The notes: generated by a model not told the origin, from the sequence alone. DNA of 64,000 nt from Bacteroidia bacterium (GCA_030654175.1 JAURXZ010000030.1:248001-312000), one strand, 5' to 3'. Shown: positions 17,206 to 25,481, counted from the stretch's first letter. A program made the numbers and translations.

Positions 17206-17966
17206 TTTAACATTTTATTTATATCGGCTTTTGGATTTTTTTTTAATTCCTCTGAAGCTGATTTTCTGTTTTTTACCGAATTATTTTCAATTATTTTCCC
17301 GTCTTTAAAAAGGATATTACTAATAGCAAACATGGCAATATCAGCCTCATGAGTGACCATAACAATTGTTATTCCTTTGTCATTCAAATTTTGAAATATT
17401 TCCATGATCTCATAACTAGTGCGGGAATCCAAATTCCCCGTTGGTTCATCCGCCAAAATCACCTGAGGTTCATTTACCAAGGCACGTGCAATCGCAACCC
17501 TTTGTTGTTGGCCACCCGACAGTTGATTAGGTAATGCATCCGGCCGGTCGCCAAGTCCCACAGCCTTAAGGGCATTGAACGCCTTTTCCCGTCTTTCCTT
17601 TGAATTTAGTTTATTGTTATACAATAGAGGCAGTTCAACATTTTCAATTGCCGTTGTTCTTGACAAAATATTAAAAGACTGAAAAATAAAGCCAATTTTT
17701 TTATTTCTCAATTCTGCCAATTGATCCCTGTTAAGCTTCAATACATCTATTCCATCCAGATAATATTCACCGTAAGTTGGACTATCCAGGCAGCCAATAA
17801 TATTCATAAAAGTAGATTTACCCGAACCACTTGCACCCATAATTGCCACAAATTCCCCTGCTTCAATGGAAAGAGAAACACCACTTAAAGCATGTAATTC
17901 AATTTCACCGGAGCGGTAAATTTTTTCTAAATTTCTTACTTCAATTAAGATTTTTTCTTTCTCCAC
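17202..17966 (-). CDS. MacB-type ABC exporter ATPase
   Basis: 254 residues. Walker A GASGSGKST, Q-loop FIFQSFNILSRTTAIENVELPLLY, signature LSGGQQQRVAIARAL, Walker B VILADEPTGNLD, switch VMVTHEADIA. It has about 30 extra C-terminal residues (NRKSASEELKKNPKADINKMLK) beyond the usual end. Start follows the adaptor stop by 4 bp and its own stop overlaps the permease start (ATGA). The motifs and gene order identify the MacAB class, which exports peptides, antibiotics or lipids across the envelope with an outer-membrane factor not encoded in this window. Confidence 0.95.
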   Translation of the reverse strand: MEKEKILIEVRNLEKIYRSGEIELHALSGVSLSIEAGEFVAIMGASGSGKSTFMNIIGCLDSPTYGEYYLDGIDVLKLNRDQLAELRNKKIGFIFQSFNILSRTTAIENVELPLLYNNKLNSKERREKAFNALKAVGLGDRPDALPNQLSGGQQQRVAIARALVNEPQVILADEPTGNLDSRTSYEIMEIFQNLNDKGITIVMVTHEADIAMFAISNILFKDGKIIENNSVKNRKSASEELKKNPKADINKMLK

Positions 17967-17970
17967 TGTG

Positions 17971-18933
17971 CTATCTTGTTTTCCTTGATGGGAATTTGGG
18001 CATAAAAGGGTTTTGAACAGGAGCCGAACTTTCTCCCTCCTTGTTATTGATACCGATAACTATTTCCTCCCCATTTTTAATATCACCCGAAACCTCAACA
18101 AATGTTTCATCAGAAATTCCTTTTCTAACCTTTTTCGGATAAATCATTTTATCTTTTAGAACCCATAAATATATAATAGAAGAAGTATCAGGTTGATTTA
18201 ATCTTCCCTTTTTACTTGGTTTTATTATTTCATTCCATTGTTTTGCAACAGAATCAGGAATGTTTGCTGGTTTAAAATATTCATCGGGTGGATTAAAATG
18301 CAGTGCATTGCCCGAAATTTTCAACACTCCTTTATGCTCTAGGACCTTTATGGTTATATTGGCGGTAAGACCCGGCATCAGCTTTAAATCAGGGTTTGGA
18401 ACATCAATAATTACAATATAGGTTACAACGTTTTGCACTACAACTGGCTGTAATCTTATTTGTTTTACTGCTCCCCCGAATACTTTATCAGGATAAGCAT
18501 CAACAGTGAATGAAACTTTTTGTCCAAGCTTCACCTGCCCAATATCAGCTTCATCAATATTTGCATGTACCTGCATTTTAGTAAGGTCGTTTGCAATAGT
18601 AAATAAAGTGGGGGAATTAAAACTGGCAATCACTGTTTGTCCAACATCAACACTACGCGAAATAACAGTGCCACTCACAGGAGCTCTAATTGTAGCATAT
18701 CTGATATTGATTTTTGCCTGATTAAGCTGAGCTTTTGAAGATTTCAAAGCACTTTTTGCAACCTGATAATTAGTATTGGCTAAATCAAAATCAGCTTGAG
18801 AAATAACTTTTTCGTCAAACAATTTTTTATTACGCTCAAATTCGAGTTTGGATTGCCGGACTTGAACTTCTGCTCTTTCCAGATTGGCTAAAACATCTTC
18901 TTTCGCAGCATTGAGAAGCGTGGTATCGAGCAT
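17971..18933 (-). CDS. MacA-like periplasmic adaptor, C-terminal part (after frameshift)
   Basis: 320 residues reading from an internal ATG. Contains the alpha-hairpin (ANLERAEVQVRQSKLEFERNKKLFDEKVISQADFDLANTNYQVAKSAL), second lipoyl half (IRAPVSGTVISRSVDVGQTVIASFNSPTLFTIANDLTKMQVHANIDEADIGQV), barrel and membrane-proximal domains (ENGEEIVIGIN-like end). It lacks signal anchor and first lipoyl half; these are encoded just upstream in another frame (18936-19196). A -1 shift at the A-run 18949-18954 joins both into one MacA-like protein with the expected VVKKGEIVAMLDTT sequence. Alone this piece would stay in the cytosol. Followed 4 bp later by the ATPase gene. Confidence 0.85.
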   Translation of the reverse strand: MLDTTLLNAAKEDVLANLERAEVQVRQSKLEFERNKKLFDEKVISQADFDLANTNYQVAKSALKSSKAQLNQAKINIRYATIRAPVSGTVISRSVDVGQTVIASFNSPTLFTIANDLTKMQVHANIDEADIGQVKLGQKVSFTVDAYPDKVFGGAVKQIRLQPVVVQNVVTYIVIIDVPNPDLKLMPGLTANITIKVLEHKGVLKISGNALHFNPPDEYFKPANIPDSVAKQWNEIIKPSKKGRLNQPDTSSIIYLWVLKDKMIYPKKVRKGISDETFVEVSGDIKNGEEIVIGINNKEGESSAPVQNPFMPKFPSRKTR

Positions 18934-18935
18934 TG

Positions 18936-19196
18936 CTACAATTTCACCTTTTTTACAACAGAGTTAAAATCCGCAAATAGCTTTGCAATTATCCCTGAGA
19001 CTTGTGTCCCCACTTGCACAGTGGTATCTGCATTTATTGAACCAGTAGCAGTAACTGCTACCGTTACATCACCATTTTCAACTTTAGCTGTTCGCCATGA
19101 ATAGTTCTTTTTCCTGCTTTTAGAAAAAAAATAATAAGAGATACCGGCTGCTAAAAGAACAAAAATTAAAAAAAAAATAATATTCCTTTTTTTCAT
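18936..19196 (-). CDS. MacA-like periplasmic adaptor, N-terminal part (before frameshift)
   Basis: About 86 residues from the ATG at 19196, chosen because it places MKKRNIIFFLIFVLLAAGISYYFF as an N-terminal signal anchor; the open frame reaches back to 19280. It then reads VENGDVTVAVTATGSINADTTVQVGTQVSGIIAKLFADFNSVVKK, the standard first lipoyl half of MacA adaptors, and runs into VKL-stop. The family sequence continues in the -1 frame. The break is either a real -1 indel in a six-A run, a base-calling error, or programmed frameshifting, because the site reads GT A AAA AAG in frame. Confidence 0.8.
   Translation of the reverse strand: MKKRNIIFFLIFVLLAAGISYYFFSKSRKKNYSWRTAKVENGDVTVAVTATGSINADTTVQVGTQVSGIIAKLFADFNSVVKKVKL
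18948..18954 (-). other. A AAA AAG slippery heptamer at the adaptor frameshift
   Basis: Read on the minus strand in frame zero the codons are GTA AAA AAG GTG AAA TTG TAG. A -1 slip on A AAA AAG gives GGT GAA ATT GTA GCA ATG, restoring the adaptor frame exactly. This is the same heptamer used by E. coli dnaX. No Shine-Dalgarno-like stimulator upstream and no obvious hairpin just downstream were seen. Confidence 0.55.
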
Positions 19197-19319
19197 TGAA
19201 AAAATAATTGACAAAACAGAACTACTGTTTATTATAAGTTCTCTCCATTTTATATCATCATTTTCTGAAAATGAAAACAAATATCAATTAGTAGTATAAA
19301 CTATTTAAGAAACAATATT

Positions 19320-19511
19320 TTATTCATTATGCAACGAATCAGCGATTTTCAGAGAGTCTCCACCTAAAACATTTACCGGGAGATGATCCATCTCTTTAGT
19401 AAGTGGTACACAATATTTACCGGAATCACCCATAAACAAGAGAACAACAAGAAAAGCAATAACTACAAGCAGTATAAAAATTACTAATACATAAATTTTA
19501 TTAGTTTTCAT
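19320..19511 (-). CDS. Small single-span membrane protein
   Basis: 63 residues: short basic N-terminus, one hydrophobic span (IYVLVIFILLVVIAFLVVLLFM), then a polar tail (GDSGKYCVPLTKEMDHLPVNVLGGDSLKIADSLHNE). It lies 124 bp before the adaptor start and 83 bp after the Balon-like gene on the same strand. No family recognised. The open frame has a plausible start and composition, but at this length coding status rests on the clean membrane-protein pattern. Confidence 0.55.
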   Translation of the reverse strand: MKTNKIYVLVIFILLVVIAFLVVLLFMGDSGKYCVPLTKEMDHLPVNVLGGDSLKIADSLHNE

Positions 19512-19594
19512 ATCAGCTTCTAATAAAGGGGGTTGAAAATTAATGGTATTACGATTAAGACCGGATTAAATTTCCATTTCAATTTTTACTGAAT

Positions 19595-20677
19595 TTAATA
19601 ACGAGTGATTAATGCAATTCGTTTGTATTTTTCTAATTCTCCGCTATCAACAAAGGCAATATCACCATCATTTTTCAATACCAGTTCTATCAGATCATCA
19701 ACAACATCAGGCAGTACCTGAGGATCGTCTTTATCCAATATCATAGTGTTCAAAGTATATTCATCTTTTCCAATTTTAGCAGGACAAATAAAATCTTTCT
19801 CAACAATTAATAATCTTCCTTTTTTTTCTGCTGCGGCACGCCAAACATCCTCTATTCCATAAACATATTCTTTTCTATTTATGGCTTCTTCCAGCTTATT
19901 CAGCGAATTTTGCCGATCCAACTCCTTCAAACTTAAAATAGAAGGCTCTATCGCATTATATATCTCCTTGAGAGAAGATTTCTCATAACTACCTTCTACA
20001 AAGGCTACTATTTTTTTACTGTTTTTTGTTAGTTTTTTAAAGTGCCCTATGGTTCGTTGGACCCCACACACAATAACAGGAGTATCTATTTCATTAAGCT
20101 TAACACTTAAAGCGTCATCAATCCTCTTCAGGAATTTATCAAGATTAATTTCCTTGACAGCATCAGCTGTTGAAAAATTCGCAACTTTAGACGGTAAGTC
20201 CCTTTTTACCTCTTCTACATTGGATGGCATGTTGTTTAAATTGATCTCAATGAGTTTATTATTGTAACCACGATACACTTTTGCATTATGATTGACCATG
20301 ATCAATAATAAATATCCATAACTGTTTTTCGTAGAGTATAACAGGTCTCTTATTTCAAAAGATGCATCGATGATCAGCTTTTCCTGAACATGAAATGGCA
20401 AATAGATCATCTTCTCTTTTTCAGAAGAAACAAATATTGCAAGCCCTTTTGATAGTTGCTTATGATCAATAGTGGAAATAAGAGTCCGAAGTTTGTTTAT
20501 TACAACCATTGTTTTTTTTTCAGAAAACTCCTCCAGCAATTCATTTTCTGCGCGTTTCACCAATGCTTTGACCCTTCCTTCATCAATTCTATACTGGGGA
20601 TATCTTTTATCGGTGGGGATAATCAAAGATACTGAAGGGGCTATTTGAGGAGCATTTATAACGGATACATCTTTCAT
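19595..20677 (-). CDS. baeRF-family protein, candidate Balon-like ribosome hibernation factor
   Basis: 360 residues, cytosolic. The layout follows bacterial archaeo-eukaryotic release-factor-like proteins (baeRF, family 3): start with PSVSLIIPTDKRYPQ, then GLAIFVSSEKEKMIYLPFHVQEKLII...LLYSTKNSYGYLLLIMVNHNAKVYRGYNNKLIEI, a middle VFVEGSYE-like eRF1 domain-2 region, and the end LVLKNDGDIAFVDSGELEKYKRIALITRY. No GGQ motif is present, so peptide release is unlikely. From memory, the hibernation factor Balon of Psychrobacter belongs to this family. Its neighbours (Hsp20, Usp, BON, DoxX, PRTase) fit a dormancy/stress role. Confidence 0.75.
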   Translation of the reverse strand: MKDVSVINAPQIAPSVSLIIPTDKRYPQYRIDEGRVKALVKRAENELLEEFSEKKTMVVINKLRTLISTIDHKQLSKGLAIFVSSEKEKMIYLPFHVQEKLIIDASFEIRDLLYSTKNSYGYLLLIMVNHNAKVYRGYNNKLIEINLNNMPSNVEEVKRDLPSKVANFSTADAVKEINLDKFLKRIDDALSVKLNEIDTPVIVCGVQRTIGHFKKLTKNSKKIVAFVEGSYEKSSLKEIYNAIEPSILSLKELDRQNSLNKLEEAINRKEYVYGIEDVWRAAAEKKGRLLIVEKDFICPAKIGKDEYTLNTMILDKDDPQVLPDVVDDLIELVLKNDGDIAFVDSGELEKYKRIALITRY

Positions 20678-20781
20678 ATACAGTTTTTTATTGTTAAGTC
20701 TTAATACCGGAATTACATGTCCTTCAATTGTTGAATAATATGTGGCGATTTAATTCTGTCTTTCACAAACGATTAAACAAA

Positions 20782-20805
20782 AGCCGCCCCACTTTGGAGG
20801 CGACT
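20782..20805 (-). terminator. Probable terminator of the hsp20 gene
   Basis: AGCCGCC (20782-20788) pairs with GGCGACT (20799-20805) with one mismatch; on the minus strand the stem is followed by TTTTGTTT. It sits 16 bp past the Hsp20 stop. Confidence 0.5.
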
Positions 20806-20820
20806 TTAAAACAAAATATT

Positions 20821-21282
20821 TTAAGAAACTTTTATTTCTTTTCTTGGCTTTGTAACAGTCACTTCTTTCTTTGGAACAGATAGTTTTAAGATCCCGTTTT
20901 CGTACTTTGCGTCAATTTTATCCGAAAGGACATCTTCAGGCAATTGGAATGAGCGGGAGAAACTACTGTAAGAAAACTCTCTTCTTTTGTAATTTTTATC
21001 TTCTTCTTTTTTTTCTTCCTCTTTTTCTGAGCTAATTACTAAAACTTTATTTTCTACTTCAATTTTGAAGTCCTTTTTTTCCAGACCCGGTGCAGCCATT
21101 TCTATTCTATAATCCGTATCAGTCTCTGTAATATTTACAGAAGGCATCTTTACTGAGAAATCCCAGTTTAACAAATTATTATTAAAATCAAGAAGGTCAG
21201 GACTGAACATAGTTCCTGTTTCCATCAAATCATTTACTACTCTTGGAAACAAGTTCCCATTTCTTTTTAACACTAGTGCCAT
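20821..21282 (-). CDS. Hsp20 / small heat-shock protein
   Basis: 153 residues. N-terminal arm (NLFPRVVNDLMETGTMFSPDLLDF), alpha-crystallin domain from about 48 to 140 (MPSVNITETDTDYRIEMAAPGLEKKDFKIEVENKVLVISSE...FSRSFQLPEDV...IDAKYENGILKLSVPKKE). The C-terminal tail KPRKEIKVS carries an I-x-V motif for oligomer assembly. An ATP-independent holdase chaperone of the cytosol. Monocistronic by position, with a well-formed promoter just upstream (21326-21356) and a hairpin after the stop; part of the stress island. Confidence 0.96.
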   Translation of the reverse strand: MALVLKRNGNLFPRVVNDLMETGTMFSPDLLDFNNNLLNWDFSVKMPSVNITETDTDYRIEMAAPGLEKKDFKIEVENKVLVISSEKEEEKKEEDKNYKRREFSYSSFSRSFQLPEDVLSDKIDAKYENGILKLSVPKKEVTVTKPRKEIKVS

Positions 21283-21325
21283 AGTTAAGTTTTTTTTAAG
21301 GATTTATTATAAATTTAATTGTCTA

Positions 21326-21356
21326 CAAATGTATTTTCACAATCCTTTTTGTTCAA
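21326..21356 (-). promoter_or_regulatory. Promoter of hsp20
   Basis: Minus-strand TTG (21354-21356), 20-bp spacer, TACATTTG (21326-21333), matching Bacteroidota -33/-7 elements. Predicted leader is about 40 nt. No CIRCE-type inverted repeat was seen in 21283-21542, which otherwise holds no gene. Confidence 0.55.
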
Positions 21357-21542
21357 TGATTTGAATCAAACGATTCATTGATGTTCATCACTATAATTAC
21401 AGGTTAAAATTTTAAATTCTTATATACTTAATACATTGAAATTTACCTAAACGAATAGTTTCGAAAAATTATTAGCAGCCTATTTCCGAATTATTCAATG
21501 CGTTTAGCCAGACCACCATAACTTCCGATTACTAAACAATCC

Positions 21543-22508
21543 TCAATTAGATTCTTTTTTATCTTGTTTTTTATAATACCTCCTTAACAAAATATTGTGT
21601 TTAAGTGCTTCCATGTTTTCATCAAAACCTTTTGCTGCATCATCTATACTTTTCACACTTTGGTTGAGGTTGTGAATGAAAGTGGTATCAGTCAATAAAT
21701 TACCAACGGAACCATCACCTTTTTTAATTTTCCCTACAATGGATGATATATCATCTGCAACAATTCCTGCTGTATCGCTGACTTTTTTTAGCCGATCTAC
21801 AACCTGGTTGATATTCAAATAAAGAGAACTGTCAGAAATCAGAGAACCGATTGTTCCTTTTCCGTCTTTTATTTTATGGGAAATTTGTTCTAAATTAATT
21901 ACAACACCTACAGCTTGCCGCCCCGCATCCTTTATATTTACAATTGCAGACTTTATATTTTGTGCAAAAACAGTGTCCGTCAAAATTGTCAACACACTAT
22001 TCTTACTGCTCAATTTATCTGTAATATCTCGGACATTAGAACTGATCACTTTAATATTTTCATTTGTCACATTCAAAGTACGTGTCATTTCATCTGTTTC
22101 AATAGAACGTAATGTTTTCAACTCATCGCCTTCTTCAATAATTGGCGCTAACTTGTCAACCACATTAATATTTACCAGTTTATTCCCCATCAAACCATCC
22201 GTACCCACACTTGCCAGTGCATTTTTTTTTATGAATTTTTGCAGATCCTTTTCTATGATCATAGTTACATTCACTGAAGAATCGTTTACAATTTCCACGC
22301 GCTCCACTGTACCAACATCTATTCCGGCAAAACGAACATTATTTCCCTTCATTAATCCATTCACATTATAGAATTTCGCACTTATGCTAAATGTTTTACC
22401 AAAAAGATTTCGTTTATTCCCTACCACATATAGCGCGACAATTAATAAAACAGCACCCAGTATTACAAAAACCCCTAATCGTATATTTTTTAATATTTCT
22501 TTTTCCAT
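21543..22508 (-). CDS. mlaD: MlaD-like MCE-domain lipid-transport protein
   Basis: 321 residues. N-terminal membrane anchor (IRLGVFVILGAVLLIVALYVVG), MCE domain at about 38-118 (FSISAKFYNVNGLMKGNNVRFAGIDVGTVERVEI...GLMGNKLVNI), then a long helical tail with repeated GxGTIGSLISD/GDGSVGNLLTD turns. Those turns are typical of MlaD/TtgC-like proteins in Bacteroidota. As third gene of mlaE-mlaF-mlaD (4-bp gap from mlaF) it should form the periplasmic ring of an inner-membrane phospholipid transporter. No MlaB or MlaC gene is adjacent. Confidence 0.9.
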   Translation of the reverse strand: MEKEILKNIRLGVFVILGAVLLIVALYVVGNKRNLFGKTFSISAKFYNVNGLMKGNNVRFAGIDVGTVERVEIVNDSSVNVTMIIEKDLQKFIKKNALASVGTDGLMGNKLVNINVVDKLAPIIEEGDELKTLRSIETDEMTRTLNVTNENIKVISSNVRDITDKLSSKNSVLTILTDTVFAQNIKSAIVNIKDAGRQAVGVVINLEQISHKIKDGKGTIGSLISDSSLYLNINQVVDRLKKVSDTAGIVADDISSIVGKIKKGDGSVGNLLTDTTFIHNLNQSVKSIDDAAKGFDENMEALKHNILLRRYYKKQDKKESN

Positions 22509-22511
22509 TTT

Positions 22512-23288
22512 TTATTCAAAAAATTGATTAATCTTTTTATCATCAGATTTTTTTAGTTTTTCATAAGTCCCCTCTGCATAACAGGTGCCATCAATGAGCA
22601 AGGCAACACGGTTCGAAGCTATTTTTATACAACTCATATCGTGAGAAATAATGATAGATGATGTCTGATACAATTTTTGAATTTTCAATATCAGATTACT
22701 TATCTCTTTCCCGGTAATTGGGTCTAACCCGGTAGTTGGCTCATCATAAAAAATAATTTGAGGCTTAAGGATCAATGTCCGTGCAAGTGCTATACGTTTT
22801 CGCATTCCACCGGAAAGCTCTGCAGGCATCATGTCCACTGTCTCTGAAAGGCCAACATTGGTGAGCGCTTCCATCACTAAACCGTTCACCTTTTCAGCCT
22901 TCACCCCAAACCGATGCCTTCTCAATGGAAATTCAAGGTTTTCCCTCACTGTCATAGAATCATAAAGCGCATTACTTTGAAACAGAAACCCTGCCTTTGC
23001 CCTGATATCATCTAATCCTGCGTGATCCAGATCAGGAATATTTTTTTCAAACATAAAAATGGTCCCGGAATCCGGCTTCATCAAGCCAATAATACATTTG
23101 ATCAAAACGGATTTACCGGAGCCGGATTTACCAACTACAGCAAGGTTCTCGCCTTTATACAGATCGATATTAAAATCGCGCAACACATGATTATCGCCAA
23201 AAGATTTATTCAAATTCCTGATTTGAATAACAGGAACATCTTTGACATCTGTTTTATTATTTACTTTAGACTCTTCAATGGTAACCAT
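22512..23288 (-). CDS. mlaF: MlaF-like ABC ATPase of the lipid transporter
   Basis: 258 residues. Walker A GKSGSGKSV, Q-loop FLFQSNALYDSMTVRENLEFPL, signature ELSGGMRKRIALARTL, Walker B IIFYDEPTTGLDPITG, switch IIISHDMSCI. The LSGGM signature, DALYDSMTV Q-loop and the C-terminal extension are MlaF/Ttg2A hallmarks. Its start follows the permease gene by one base, so they are co-translated. It couples ATP hydrolysis to glycerophospholipid movement between the membranes. Confidence 0.94.
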   Translation of the reverse strand: MVTIEESKVNNKTDVKDVPVIQIRNLNKSFGDNHVLRDFNIDLYKGENLAVVGKSGSGKSVLIKCIIGLMKPDSGTIFMFEKNIPDLDHAGLDDIRAKAGFLFQSNALYDSMTVRENLEFPLRRHRFGVKAEKVNGLVMEALTNVGLSETVDMMPAELSGGMRKRIALARTLILKPQIIFYDEPTTGLDPITGKEISNLILKIQKLYQTSSIIISHDMSCIKIASNRVALLIDGTCYAEGTYEKLKKSDDKKINQFFE

Positions 23289-23289
23289 C

Positions 23290-24117
23290 TCAGGTAAAAT
23301 TTAATATATCAATGATCTGAACGGCAATCAAATCAATTATAAAAACCAGCAGTGATGAAATCACAACTGCGGAGTTTGCCGACTGCCCCACTCCTTCCGT
23401 TCCTTTTTGGGAGTGGTATCCTTTATAACAACCAATTATTCCGATAGCAAAGCCAAAGAAAAAAGTTTTAAAAACAGAAGGTAAAATATCACTATATGCC
23501 AATGTTTGAAAAACCTGGCTCCAGTATAAGTCCCAACTAACCACTCCTCTTATGTTTGTGCCTAAATATCCTCCGTATAGCGAAATAGCGTCAGCAAAAA
23601 TTGCAAGAACGGGTATCATCAAGCTCGTAGCCATTACCCTGGTTATAACTAAATATTTAAAAGGGTTGGTTCCCGAAACCTCCATAGCATCAATCTGTTC
23701 GGTAACTTTCATGGACCCAAGCTCAGCACCAATGCTTGACCCGATTTTCCCAGCGCAGATAAGTGCCGTGATCACGGGAGCTATTTCCCTGACCAGGGAT
23801 ACCGAAACCATTTTTGGAAGCCATGCTTCGGCACCAAACTCAACCAGCGTAGGTCGCGACTGAATAGTAATAACCAACCCCATAATAAAGGCGGTAATTC
23901 CAACCAACGGAAGTGATTTATACCCAATAAAAAAACACTGTTTCAGCAATTCGCGAAACTCATAAGGAGGTTTAAAAAACTCTTTGAAAAATCGTCCCGT
24001 AAAACGAAACATATCTCCCGTTTCATTCAAAAAAACTTTCCATTTATTTGGAATCACAAAATAATTCATTCCGCTAAAGTCTATACAATAGCGGGTTTTA
24101 AAAATGTATTCCATCAT
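23290..24117 (-). CDS. mlaE: MlaE-like permease of the lipid transporter
   Basis: 275 residues. MlaE/YrbE family: QCFFIGYKSLPLVGITAFIMGLVITIQSRPTL, then VSLVREIAPVITALICAGKIGSSIGAELGSMKVTEQIDAMEVSGTNPFKYLVITRVMATSLMIPVLAIFAD, and the end GVGQSANSAVVISSLLVFIIDLIAVQI. These contain the signature ExxPxxxxxxxxGxxGxxxxAELGxMxVxEQIDA. About five to six membrane segments. First gene of mlaE-F-D. The N-terminal MMEYIFKTRYCIDFSGM could instead begin at an internal Met; the open frame start is kept. Confidence 0.93.
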   Translation of the reverse strand: MMEYIFKTRYCIDFSGMNYFVIPNKWKVFLNETGDMFRFTGRFFKEFFKPPYEFRELLKQCFFIGYKSLPLVGITAFIMGLVITIQSRPTLVEFGAEAWLPKMVSVSLVREIAPVITALICAGKIGSSIGAELGSMKVTEQIDAMEVSGTNPFKYLVITRVMATSLMIPVLAIFADAISLYGGYLGTNIRGVVSWDLYWSQVFQTLAYSDILPSVFKTFFFGFAIGIIGCYKGYHSQKGTEGVGQSANSAVVISSLLVFIIDLIAVQIIDILNFT

Positions 24118-24307
24118 TGAATCTTCTGATTAAAATCATCGATCCATATTTGAGGAGGCAACTTATTTATCAAGACGCCTATTTTTTTCAGCAATCAGGA
24201 ATATTTATTTTTACTTAAACTTGATAAGTTATTTGATTTGGACATGCCCGTGCAGATATGGATTGAAATTTATTTATGCGCTCCGACATCAATCAGCACA
24301 AGCTCCA

Positions 24308-24418
24308 CCGAAGGACTTCAATCTTCGCCACCAATTAGAGGATGAAGGATTTTTGTACCAACCTCACGAATTATATCTGATAGAAGATATTTTAAAAATA
24401 AAATTCGGTTTGAATAAA
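24308..24418 (+). pseudogene. Possible remnant of a small protein related to 14229-14549
   Basis: In the 356-bp gap 24118-24473 one plus-strand frame reads KDFNLRHQ-LEDEGFLYQPHELYLIEDILKIKFG. This loosely follows DF-x...NPEEFEIVEFHRFEG of the small protein at 14229-14549 (D-F, then P-x-E-[FL]-x-[IL], then E). There is no convincing start, and the frame runs into the terminator stem, so it would be a decayed fragment if real. Low certainty. Confidence 0.2.
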
Positions 24419-24421
24419 AAA

Positions 24422-24452
24422 AAGCCCCTGACAATAAATTTATCAGGGGCTT
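24422..24452 (-). terminator. Terminator of the metallo-hydrolase gene
   Basis: AAGCCCCTGA (24422-24431) and TCAGGGGCTT (24443-24452) form a perfect 10-bp stem. On the minus strand it is followed by a run of eight T. It lies 22 bp past the stop at 24474. Confidence 0.92.
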
Positions 24453-24473
24453 ATAATTTTAATATTTACACTA

Positions 24474-25388
24474 CTAATCACCAAAATATTCTTTCAGTGT
24501 AAACGTCTCTTTCAGCCTTATACCTTTTTCAGTTTTTTGTACAGTACAACATTCATTTACCGCATCATGCTCAAAAAACAAGATGAATTCTTCATCAGCT
24601 GCAAGAGACATAAATTTTTCTTTCTCCAAAAGCGTTAGTAAAGGTCTGGTATCATAGCCCATTACATAGGGTAATGGAATATGGCCTGTTGAAGGCAAAA
24701 GATCAGCCATATATACAACTGTTTTTTCTTTATATTTAATATGAGGGATCATCATTGCATCGGTGTGACCGCGGGTAAGCATAATTGAAACATTATCTCC
24801 CAATTGATTACTATCCATATATTCAAGAGGATGTGAAACATGCTGCGCTCCCGCTTCAACCGGAGAATGGATTATGGGAGGAGTTATAAATTTTAATTGT
24901 CCACTCTCCTGGATCGGCAAAATATTTTCTCTTAAAAAACTTGGTTTCTCCCTCGGGTTTGGCTTGACCGCCCATTCCCAATGTTCTTCATTGCTCCAGT
25001 ATGTAGCGTTTTTAAATACAGTTTCAAAAGATGTATTATCCTCTTTGAATTTTATACTGCCACCGCAATGATCGAAATGCAAATGCGTTAAAAACATATC
25101 GGTCACATCATCAGCACTGAAACCTGCGAGTTTCAAAGACTTTTCAAGCGTATCGTTTCCGTTCAAAAAAAAATGACTGTAAAATTTAGCATCTTGTTTA
25201 TTGCCAATACCATTATCAATGAGAGTAAGACGGTTTCCATCTTCAATTAATAAGCAACGCATTGTCCAGTTGCACATATTGTTTTCATCGGCAGGATTTG
25301 TTTTGCTCCAAAGCATTTTTGGCACAACACCAAACATTGCTCCACCATCCAATTTAAAATTTCCGGTATTTATTACGTGTAGTTTCAT
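24474..25388 (-). CDS. MBL-fold metallo-hydrolase
   Basis: 304 residues. Zinc motif THLHFDHCGG at 101-110 (HxHxDH), further His in HVSHPLEY, TRGHTDAMMIPHI and D in YMADLLPS, as in the beta-lactamase-like superfamily (lactonase/quorum-quencher-like subgroup). The first residues MKLHVINTGNFKLDGGAMFGVVPKMLW are typical of that subgroup. No signal peptide; cytosolic. The substrate is not deducible. Single gene with its own terminator. Confidence 0.92.
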   Translation of the reverse strand: MKLHVINTGNFKLDGGAMFGVVPKMLWSKTNPADENNMCNWTMRCLLIEDGNRLTLIDNGIGNKQDAKFYSHFFLNGNDTLEKSLKLAGFSADDVTDMFLTHLHFDHCGGSIKFKEDNTSFETVFKNATYWSNEEHWEWAVKPNPREKPSFLRENILPIQESGQLKFITPPIIHSPVEAGAQHVSHPLEYMDSNQLGDNVSIMLTRGHTDAMMIPHIKYKEKTVVYMADLLPSTGHIPLPYVMGYDTRPLLTLLEKEKFMSLAADEEFILFFEHDAVNECCTVQKTEKGIRLKETFTLKEYFGD

Positions 25389-25481
25389 ATTTGCGATTAA
25401 CTAATTTCTGCGAATTTACGAAATTAAAAAACCATCGAATTACGAAATCTATGATAGTTAGTTACAAATTAGACAAACAGA

